A stretch of 64,000 nucleotides of DNA from Leifsonia sp. NPDC080035 (GTDB lineage: Bacteria > Actinomycetota > Actinomycetes > Actinomycetales > Microbacteriaceae): the NCBI RefSeq assembly GCF_040050925.1, contig NZ_CP157390.1, positions 1,302,001 through 1,366,000 on the forward strand, written 5' to 3'. The notes beneath the pieces are model-generated. The model was given only the letters and a program-made list of their open reading frames with translations, was not told where the DNA came from and made no database searches. Below, one piece after another: positions 57,501 through 64,000 of this stretch (positions are counted from its first letter, which is position 1; each line of letters starts with the position of its first letter). Both the position numbers and the translations under genes were made by a program.

Positions 57501-58804
57501 TGCGGCTCGGCGCCATCGCCGACGACGTGACCGGCGCGTGCGACCTCGCGGGGCGCGCGGCCGAGGCCGGGCTGCCCGCGACGGTGCTGCTCGGAGTTCC
57601 GGATGCGGGCTCGCCCGTCGACGCCTTCGCGGACGGAGCAGGATGCACGGTCGTCGCGCTCATCGCGCGCACCGCGCCGGTCGAGCGCGCGGTCGCCGAG
57701 GCGTCCGCCGCCGCCCGCGCGCTGCTAGCCGCGGGGGCGACGCAGCTGTACCAGAAGTACTGCTCGACCTTCGATTCGACCCCGCGCGGCAACATCGGGC
57801 CGATCGCCGACGCGCTCGTCGCCGTGGCGGGCGCGTCCGGCACGATCGGCACGCCGTCGACGCCGGGCAGCGCGCGCACCCAGTACGCGGGGACGCTGTT
57901 CGCGGGCGGTATCCCGCTCGCCGAGTCGCCGATGCGCGACCACCCGCTCACCCCGATGCGCGACTCCGACGTCGTCCGGCTGCTGCGGCCGCAGACGCCG
58001 AAGCCCGTGTCCCTGGTCCGCTGGGAGGACGTCCGGCTCGGGCCGGATCGTATCGCCGCCCTGAGCCGGGAGGGGCACACGCTCGTGGATGCGCTCCTCG
58101 AGCGCGACCTCGACGCCATCGCGGCGGCGATCCTGCGCAGCGCGCTCGAGCGGCCCGTCGTCGCGAGCGGGGGCGCCGGCGTCGGCACCGCCCTGGCCCG
58201 GTCGGCCGCGTCCGAGCGCGGGGACGCGGGAGCGCCCGCGGACCCCCCGCACACCGCGACCACCGCGACCACCGTGCCCGCCGTGCCGGTGACGGGCCGG
58301 CTCATCCTCGCCGGGAGCGCGTCCGCCGCTACCCGCGCCCAGATCGAGGCGTTCGGCGGCGACGTCCACATCCTCGACCCGTTCGACCTCGCCGACGACC
58401 CCGACAGCGAGCTGCTGCGGCTCCGGGAGGCACTGGCCCGCCGCACGGAACCGCTCGCGCCGGTGCTCGTCGCCGCCTCGCGGGACGTCGCCCGCGCTCA
58501 GCGGGAGCTGGGCGCCGCGCGCGCCGCCGGGTTGATCGAGACCGCCCTGGCGGAGCTCGCCGCGATCGCGGTGCACGACCTCGGCTTCAGCCACCTGCTC
58601 GTCGCCGGCGGCGAGACCTCCGGAGCGGTGACCTCCCGGCTCGGGGCGCGCCGGCTGCTCATCGGCAGGCAGGCCGCGCCGGGCGTGCCGTGGGCGGTCG
58701 CGCTGGCCGGCGGGCGCGACGTCGCGCTCCTGCTGAAGTCCGGCAACTTCGGTGGAGCCGACCTGTTCACCACGGCGTGGGAGGCGGCCCCGTGCGCACC
58801 GTGA
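57500..58804 (+). CDS. Four-carbon acid sugar kinase (DUF1537), OtnK-like
   Basis: A 434-residue kinase. GAIADDVTGACDLAGRAAEAG is the DUF1537 N-terminal sugar-binding motif. TQLYQKYCSTFDSTPRGNIGP and AGGIPLAESPMRDHPLTPMRDSD continue the family, and the C-terminal nucleotide domain shows VAGGETSGAV and LLLKSGNFGG. OtnK phosphorylates 3-oxo-tetronates. The overlap with the aldolase gene downstream supports that pathway. TGATG joins it to the regulator. Confidence 0.88.
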   Translation: MRLGAIADDVTGACDLAGRAAEAGLPATVLLGVPDAGSPVDAFADGAGCTVVALIARTAPVERAVAEASAAARALLAAGATQLYQKYCSTFDSTPRGNIGPIADALVAVAGASGTIGTPSTPGSARTQYAGTLFAGGIPLAESPMRDHPLTPMRDSDVVRLLRPQTPKPVSLVRWEDVRLGPDRIAALSREGHTLVDALLERDLDAIAAAILRSALERPVVASGGAGVGTALARSAASERGDAGAPADPPHTATTATTVPAVPVTGRLILAGSASAATRAQIEAFGGDVHILDPFDLADDPDSELLRLREALARRTEPLAPVLVAASRDVARAQRELGAARAAGLIETALAELAAIAVHDLGFSHLLVAGGETSGAVTSRLGARRLLIGRQAAPGVPWAVALAGGRDVALLLKSGNFGGADLFTTAWEAAPCAP

Positions 58805-59454
58805 ACCTCGTGAGCCCCGACGACGTGACGGACGAGGCCGAGGCACGGGTCGCCATCGTGCGGGCCTGCCGCCATCTCGCCGCCGCCGGCCTCTCGCCCG
58901 GCAGCTCGGGCAACGTCAGCGTGCGGGTGGGGGCGCGCATCCTCGCGACCCCGACCGGCTCCTCGCTGCGCTCGGTGACCGAGGACCGGCTCGCCGCCAC
59001 GCCGTCGCACGCAGAGGGCTCCCCCCGCCCGACGAAGGAGCTTCCGCTGCACGCGGCGATGTACGCCGCGCATCCCGAGGCGCGCGCGGTGGTGCACCTG
59101 CACTCGCCGCACGCGACGGCCGTCGCCTGCCTGCCGCCAGGCGAGGACGGGTTCGCCGCACTGCCCGCGCTCACGCCGTACCGCGTGATGCGGCTCGGGT
59201 CCGTGCCGCTTGTCCCGTACGCCGCGCCCGGCACGTCCGCCCTCGCCTCCGCGGTCGCCGCGGCGGCGGCGGGGCATCCCGTACTGCTGCTCGCCAACCA
59301 CGGCCCTGTCGTCGCCGCGGCGTCGCTGGACGCCGCGATCGACCTCGCCGAGGAGCTGGAGACCGCCGCCCAGGTCGGCCTGCTGCTCCACGGCTCGCCG
59401 GCGGTGCCGCTCGACGCCGCCGCGGTCGCCGCGCTCACGCCGCCGGGACGCTGA
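58801..59454 (+). CDS. Class II aldolase/adducin-domain protein, OtnC-like
   Basis: A 217-residue class II aldolase fold: GLSPGSSGNVSVR, TPTGSSLRSVTEDRLAATP, KELPLHAAMYAAHPEARAVVHLHSPHATAV and LLLANHGPVVAAASL carry the zinc-binding His residues and active-site Glu. In the OtnK/OtnC pathway it would act as 3-oxo-tetronate-4-phosphate decarboxylase, yielding dihydroxyacetone phosphate. GTG overlaps the kinase stop (GTGA). Confidence 0.85.
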   Translation: MNLVSPDDVTDEAEARVAIVRACRHLAAAGLSPGSSGNVSVRVGARILATPTGSSLRSVTEDRLAATPSHAEGSPRPTKELPLHAAMYAAHPEARAVVHLHSPHATAVACLPPGEDGFAALPALTPYRVMRLGSVPLVPYAAPGTSALASAVAAAAAGHPVLLLANHGPVVAAASLDAAIDLAEELETAAQVGLLLHGSPAVPLDAAAVAALTPPGR

Positions 59455-59568
59455 GCCGCTCGGGCCGAGCGATCCCCTTCGTCCCGCCTCCGTCGTCCCC
59501 CTCGCGTGCCTGCGCCTCCGCATCCCGCACCCTGCATCCCACCCCCACCTCTTCGCAAGGAGCTCACC

Positions 59569-61545
59569 GTGACCAGCGTCCGCGCTGACCGTCCCGCACC
59601 ACCGCGGCCCACCGACCGGCACCTCGCCTCCGTTCCGCGCTTCCTGCTCTGGCAGGCCGCGCGGCAGCCGGGCACCCTCGCCGCCGGGGTGGTTTTCGGC
59701 GTGGTGTGGATGCTGTGCCAAGCCGTCTGGCCGTTCCTGCTCGGACGCGCGGTGGACGAGGGCGTCGGCGGCGACACCGGCCGGCTCTGGCTGTGGTGCG
59801 GCGCACTGCTCGCCGTCGCGATCGTCCAGGCCGTCACCGGGATGCTGCGGCACCGGATGGCCGTCTCCAACTGGCTGCGCTCCTCCCTCGGCATCGCTCG
59901 GCTGATCGGCCACCACTCGGCCGAGACCGGGCCGGCGATCACGGCCACCACATCCTCCGGCGAGATCGTGGCAACGGTCTCCACCGACTCGCTGCGCCTC
60001 GGCGCGATGTACGACGTCACCGCGCGGCTCGGCGGCGGCATCGTGGCGTTCGTCGTGGTGTCGATCATCATGCTGTCGGCGTCCCTCCCGCTCGGGCTCG
60101 CGGTCGTCATCGGCGTGCCGCTGGTGGCGCTCGTGCTGGCGGCACTGCTGCGGCCGCTGCGGAACCGTCAGGCGGTGTGGCGGGAGGCGTCCGGGCAGCT
60201 GACGACGCTCGGCGCCGACACCGTGGTCGGGCTGCGCGTGCTGCGCGGGATCGGCGGCGAGCAGGAGTTCGTCGACCGCTACGCGCGGCAGTCGCAGCGC
60301 GTGCGCCAGGCCGGGGTCGGCGTCGCGAAGACCCAGTCCTGGCTCGACGGCCTGCAGGTCCTGCTGCCGGGGGCTTTCCTCGTCTTCATCGTCTCGTTCG
60401 GGGCGCATCTCGCGGTCGACGGCGCGATCACACCCGGGCAGCTGACCGCCTTCTACGGGTACGCGACCTTCCTCGTCCTCCCGCTGCGCACCGGCGTCGA
60501 GGCCGCGCAGACCTTCACGGCCGGCGTCGTCTCGGCGCGACGCGTGCTCGCGGTGCTGCGGACGCGGCCCGCCGCACGGGACACCGGCGACGTCGAGCAC
60601 GCGCCGCCCGCCGGCTCGGCCATCGAGGATGTCGCCTCCGGCGTCGTCGTCGCGCCGGGACGGTTCACGGCGATCGTGGATGCGGACCCGGACGAGGCCG
60701 CGGCCATCGCGACCCGGCTCGGCCGCTTCGACGACGCGGTGCACCGGGACGCGCCGGTGCTGTGGGGCGGCGTCGACCACACCCGGGTGCCCGTGCGCGA
60801 CGTGCGCGAGCGCATCGTCGTCAGCGACGCCTCCCCGCACCTGTTCGGCGGCCCCCTGCTCGACGGCCTGGACGTCCTGCCGACGCGGCGGGCAGCCGGC
60901 TCCCGAACAGGCGACTGGACGGACACCAGCACCGGCCGGCTGCGCCGCGTCTCCGCCGCGCTCGAGGCCGCCGCCGCGAGCGAGACGGTGGATGCGCTGC
61001 CCGCGGGCGTGCACGAGCGGGTCGCCGAGCGCGGCCGCACCTTCTCCGGCGGTCAGCGCCAGCGGCTCAGCCTCGCGCGCGCCCTGCTGACCGACGCCGA
61101 GGTGCTGGTCCTGATCGAGCCGACAAGCGCCGTCGACGCGCACACCGAGGCGCAGATCGCCGAGCGCCTGCGCGAGGCGCGCGAGGGGCGCACGACGGTC
61201 GTCGTCTCCGCCAGCCCGCTGCTGCTCGACCGGATGGACAGCATCGCGGTGGTGCGGAAGGGCCGCGTCGTCGGCACCGGCAGCCACCAGGAGCTGCTGC
61301 GCCTCGACGATGACCTCGGCGACCTCTACCGGGCGATCGTCTCGCGCACGATCAGCGCAGCAGAGCCCGCCGAGGGCACCGACCTGGACGCCGCGTGGAC
61401 GGGGTCCATCGACGCGCTCTGGACGGCCACGCATCCCGTGGTCGCGCAGAAGCCGGGCAAGCCGGACGCGAAGAAACAGAAGAAGCAGAAGAAGCAGTCG
61501 AAGAAGAACCAGAAGGGAACGGGCGATGCTCCTTCCGATCGCTAG
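59569..61545 (+). CDS. ABC exporter half-transporter with degenerate nucleotide-binding domain
   Basis: A 658-residue half-transporter with six helices (residues about 20-310) and an NBD. The NBD is unusual: where Walker A should be it reads FTAIVDADPDEAAAIATRL, with no GxxGxGKS/T. Walker B is VLVLIEPTSAVD, Ile replacing Asp. The signature SGGQRQRLSLARAL is intact. A Lys-rich tail (KKQKKQKKQSKKNQK) ends the protein. It overlaps the next half-transporter by 20 bases, so a heterodimer is likely. CAAGGAG precedes the GTG. Confidence 0.85.
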   Translation: MTSVRADRPAPPRPTDRHLASVPRFLLWQAARQPGTLAAGVVFGVVWMLCQAVWPFLLGRAVDEGVGGDTGRLWLWCGALLAVAIVQAVTGMLRHRMAVSNWLRSSLGIARLIGHHSAETGPAITATTSSGEIVATVSTDSLRLGAMYDVTARLGGGIVAFVVVSIIMLSASLPLGLAVVIGVPLVALVLAALLRPLRNRQAVWREASGQLTTLGADTVVGLRVLRGIGGEQEFVDRYARQSQRVRQAGVGVAKTQSWLDGLQVLLPGAFLVFIVSFGAHLAVDGAITPGQLTAFYGYATFLVLPLRTGVEAAQTFTAGVVSARRVLAVLRTRPAARDTGDVEHAPPAGSAIEDVASGVVVAPGRFTAIVDADPDEAAAIATRLGRFDDAVHRDAPVLWGGVDHTRVPVRDVRERIVVSDASPHLFGGPLLDGLDVLPTRRAAGSRTGDWTDTSTGRLRRVSAALEAAAASETVDALPAGVHERVAERGRTFSGGQRQRLSLARALLTDAEVLVLIEPTSAVDAHTEAQIAERLREAREGRTTVVVSASPLLLDRMDSIAVVRKGRVVGTGSHQELLRLDDDLGDLYRAIVSRTISAAEPAEGTDLDAAWTGSIDALWTATHPVVAQKPGKPDAKKQKKQKKQSKKNQKGTGDAPSDR

Positions 61546-63259
61546 CACCGCGACCGTCCGCGCGACGGCCGCCCGGCTCATCCGGCGCCACCGCGGCGCG
61601 CTCTCGGTGGTGCTCGGCCTGCACACGCTCGCCGCCGTCGCCGGACTCGCCGGACCTGCACTGATCGGCGTCATCATCGACGGCGTGACCGGCCACGGGC
61701 TGAGCTCCGGCGGCATCGACACCATCGCCGCCGTGCTGCTCGCGGCGATCGTCGCCCAGGCGGTGCTCACCCGGTTCGCCCAGCGTCAGTCGATGGTGCT
61801 CGGCGAGGGTGTGTTCGCGTCCCTGCGGGAGGAGTTCCTCGCCACTGTCGCGCGCCTGCCGCTCTCCACGGTGGAGGCGGCCGGGACCGGCGACCTGCTC
61901 GCGCGCACGACGAACGACATCCAGTCGGTCGCCCAGACCGTGCGGTTCGGCGTTCCGCGCATCCTCGTCGCCGGCGTCACCGTCGTGCTGACGCTCGTCG
62001 CCGCGTTCGTCGTGAACCCGGCCGTCGCGGTCGGGATGCTGGCCGGCGCGCCCATCCTGGTCCTGGCGACGCGGTGGTACCTGAAGCGTTCCGGCCCGGG
62101 CTACCAGCGTCAGCTCGCCTCGTACGCGACGCTCGGCGGCACCATCAGCGAGACGGTGGACGGCGTGCGGACGATCGAAGCGCTCAGCCTCGCCCCCGCT
62201 CAGCGCGCCAAGGTGGATGCGGCCCTCCGCGAGCGCCGCGACTCCGAGTGGTACACGCTGTGGCTGCGGTCGTGGTTCTTCCCGAGCACCGACATCTCGT
62301 TCCTGCTCCCGGTGATCGTCGTCCTGGTCTGGGGCGCGTTCCTGGTCGGCGCGGGCGCCGCCACCATCGGCGCCGTGACCGCCGTCGCGCTCTACGCGAT
62401 GCAGCTGGTCTCGCCGGTCGACGAGCTCATCAGCTGGCTCGACGAGATCCAGGTCGGCACCACCGCGCTCTCCCGCATCATCGGGGTCGCAGACGTGCCG
62501 GACGACCGCGAGCCGAGCGGCGAGACGCCCGACGGCGAGCAGGTCGTCGTGGACGATGTGCGCTTCTCGTACCGCGAGGGCACGGAGGTGCTGCACGGGA
62601 TCAGCCTCGATCTCGCCGTCGGCGAGCGGCTCGCCATCGTCGGACCGTCCGGCTCCGGCAAGTCGACGCTCGGGCGGCTTCTGGCGGGGATCACCGGGCC
62701 GACCTCGGGACGGGTGACCGTCGGCGGCGTCCGGCTGGTCGACCTCCCGCTGGACGACCTGCGCGGCCACGTCGCCCTCGTCACCCAGGAGCACCACGTG
62801 TTCGTCGGCACGATCGCCGAGAACCTGTCGCTCGCGCGGCCGGGCGCGCCCCACGACGAGCTCGCCGCCGCGCTGCGCGTGGTCGGCGCGCTCGGCTGGG
62901 TGGCGGCGATGCCCCTGGGCCTGGACACCGTCGTCGGCTCCGGCGGCGTCGTCCTCACCCCCGCGCAGGCGCAGCAGCTGGCGCTCGCCCGGCTCGTGCT
63001 GCTCGACCCGCACACGCTCGTGCTCGACGAGGCCACCTCACTGCTCGACCCGACCGCCGCCCGCGACCTGGAGCGCGCCATGAACAGCGTGCTGGAGGGC
63101 CGCACGGTCGTCGCGATCGCGCACCGGCTGCACACCGCGCACGACGCCGACCGCATCGCGGTGGTGCGCGACGGCGAGGTGGAGGAGCTGGGCAGCCACG
63201 ACGAGCTGGTCGCCGCGGGCGGCGCCTACGCCGAGCTGTGGAACTCCTGGCACGGCTGA
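61526..63259 (+). CDS. ABC exporter half-transporter with functional Walker motifs
   Basis: A 577-residue half-transporter: six helices, then Walker A GPSGSGKST, Q-loop LVTQEHHVF, Walker B LVLDEATSLLDP and H-loop IAHRLH. Here the signature is altered to LTPAQAQQLALARLV in place of LSGGQ. Together with its partner it can build only one ATP site: its own Walker motifs facing the partner's SGGQ. The transported compound is unknown. Confidence 0.88.
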   Translation: MLLPIASTATVRATAARLIRRHRGALSVVLGLHTLAAVAGLAGPALIGVIIDGVTGHGLSSGGIDTIAAVLLAAIVAQAVLTRFAQRQSMVLGEGVFASLREEFLATVARLPLSTVEAAGTGDLLARTTNDIQSVAQTVRFGVPRILVAGVTVVLTLVAAFVVNPAVAVGMLAGAPILVLATRWYLKRSGPGYQRQLASYATLGGTISETVDGVRTIEALSLAPAQRAKVDAALRERRDSEWYTLWLRSWFFPSTDISFLLPVIVVLVWGAFLVGAGAATIGAVTAVALYAMQLVSPVDELISWLDEIQVGTTALSRIIGVADVPDDREPSGETPDGEQVVVDDVRFSYREGTEVLHGISLDLAVGERLAIVGPSGSGKSTLGRLLAGITGPTSGRVTVGGVRLVDLPLDDLRGHVALVTQEHHVFVGTIAENLSLARPGAPHDELAAALRVVGALGWVAAMPLGLDTVVGSGGVVLTPAQAQQLALARLVLLDPHTLVLDEATSLLDPTAARDLERAMNSVLEGRTVVAIAHRLHTAHDADRIAVVRDGEVEELGSHDELVAAGGAYAELWNSWHG

Positions 63260-63266
63260 GGCGCGG

Positions 63267-64000
63267 CTACCCGTTCGCGGCGGCCACCAGCTGGTCGAGC
63301 TGCTCGCGGGTGACCGGGCTGCCCGGGAACGCCGCCGCGCGCACGAGCGGGATGGACTCGGCCATCCTGCGCAGGCTCGGGTCCGCCAGCATCGCGCCCA
63401 TCCCTGCCGCCTCGGGGCTCTGCGAAAGCGCCGCCTGCAGAATCTGGCCGCCGACCGGGTGGCTCAGCCACTCGCCCAGGGTCGAGTCAACGGTCAGCGG
63501 CACCCGCGCCCCGTCGCCGGCCAGCGTCACGGTCGCGCTGCCGCGCAGGTCGCGGGACGACGCGCCGACCGACACGACGTAGTCGCCGCCCTCGACGACC
63601 CAGCCCGCCACCTCGGTGTCGAAGTAGGCGAGGTCGCCGGCCGGGATGGTGATCGTTGCGGTCGCCGTCGCGCCGGCCGCGACCTCCACGGGGCGGAAGC
63701 CCTTGAGCTCGCGCAGCGGGCGCTGCACGCGGGAGCCGGGCACCGACACGTAGACCTGCACGATCTCGCGGCCGTCCCGGTCGCCGGTGTTGGTGACGTC
63801 CACGGACACCCGGATGCCGCCGTCCGAGGTGGCCGTCGCGGTCACCGGCCCGAACGCGAACGTGGTGTACGACAGGCCGTGGCCGAACGGGAAGCTCACC
63901 GCGGCGTCCCTGGCGTCGAAGTCGCGGTAGCCGACGAAGAGGCCCTCGCCGTAGCGGACGTGCCCCTTCTCGCCGGGGAAGTTCAGGTAGCTGGCGGTGT
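63267..64000 (-). CDS. Beta-glucosidase-like glycoside hydrolase family 3, C-terminal part
   Basis: The last about 245 residues of a GH3 enzyme, truncated by the window end. NFPGEKGHVRYGEGLFVGYRDFD and then FPFGHGLSYTTFAF are the GH3 C-domain hallmark. A fibronectin-III-like domain follows (VSVDVTNTGDRDGREIVQVYVS, LKGFRPVEV, WVVEGGDYVVSVGAS), and the tail is an extra helical region (LGEWLSHPVGGQILQAAL). It is convergent with the ABC exporter. Its catalytic N-terminal domain lies beyond base 64000. Confidence 0.88.
   Translation of the reverse strand, partial: TASYLNFPGEKGHVRYGEGLFVGYRDFDARDAAVSFPFGHGLSYTTFAFGPVTATATSDGGIRVSVDVTNTGDRDGREIVQVYVSVPGSRVQRPLRELKGFRPVEVAAGATATATITIPAGDLAYFDTEVAGWVVEGGDYVVSVGASSRDLRGSATVTLAGDGARVPLTVDSTLGEWLSHPVGGQILQAALSQSPEAAGMGAMLADPSLRRMAESIPLVRAAAFPGSPVTREQLDQLVAAANG

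Noticed and set aside
58498..61770. Long minus-strand open frame of about 1090 codons opposite the OtnK/OtnC and ABC genes
   Set aside because: High-GC shadow frame: low-complexity Arg/Gly/Val/Asp composition, no domain, and it lies over genes with clear motifs on the other strand.
1..64000. tRNA, rRNA, riboswitch or insertion sequence
   Set aside because: No cloverleaf, rRNA core, known riboswitch motif or transposase was found on reading through both strands, though small RNAs could be missed without a covariance search.

Overview
The window is about 70% GC, is packed with genes joined by ATGA, GTGA or TTGA overlaps, and carries several Actinobacteria-specific small proteins (DUF7882, DUF7218/Rho-N, DUF6194, DUF6098, a DUF1700/HAAS-type membrane protein). 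This points to a chromosomal segment of a high-GC actinobacterium, most likely Microbacteriaceae (Leifsonia-like). I see no phage, plasmid or insertion-sequence genes, no rRNA or tRNA, and no CRISPR array.

Region 1 (1-24 kb) is ordinary housekeeping and accessory genes. It holds a truncated PrmC-like methyltransferase, an FMN reductase, a FAD/Rieske oxidoreductase, an alpha/beta hydrolase divergent from its TetR regulator with two operator palindromes, a Na+/Ca2+ exchanger-like protein, a MerR regulator with two HTH domains, a PadR/HAAS/ABC-2 drug-export locus whose HAAS gene is frameshifted, two Gfo/Idh/MocA dehydrogenases, and a block of small genes including a DUF6098 cluster with two paralogous neighbours.

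Region 2 (24-64 kb) is mostly carbohydrate catabolism. (a) A LacI regulator, an ABC importer with two permeases and a binding lipoprotein but no ATPase, and a distant operon (ROK kinase, GmhA-like SIS protein, GH38 alpha-mannosidase, alpha/alpha-toroid protein) share operator-like sites of the form TGGNAACGATNCCA. (b) A GntR gene diverges from an eight-gene operon: sugar-binding protein, RbsA-type ATPase, two permeases, LsrF-like aldolase, GlpD/EryB-like dehydrogenase, LyxK/EryA-like FGGY kinase, and a class II aldolase-SDR fusion. (c) A putative TIM-barrel glycosidase is coupled to a protein with two metallo-beta-lactamase domains and a NEW3-like tail. (d) A DeoR-type regulator sits in a divergent, apparently leaderless promoter region between FGGY kinase/YihT-like aldolase/racemase genes and OtnK/OtnC-like genes for four-carbon sugar acids. 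(e) An asymmetric ABC exporter pair and the C-terminal end of a GH3 beta-glucosidase close the window.

Non-coding structure is unusually rich. A five-unit, roughly 40-bp tandem array of palindromes sits next to a 17-bp perfect inverted repeat at 25.2-25.5 kb. A dispersed repeat family built on a CTCCGGAG core occurs at 15.0, 29.3, 47.3 and 53.4 kb. Two of these copies also carry a second shared module, in swapped order. Functions are inferred from recognisable motifs by eye; no database search was run.
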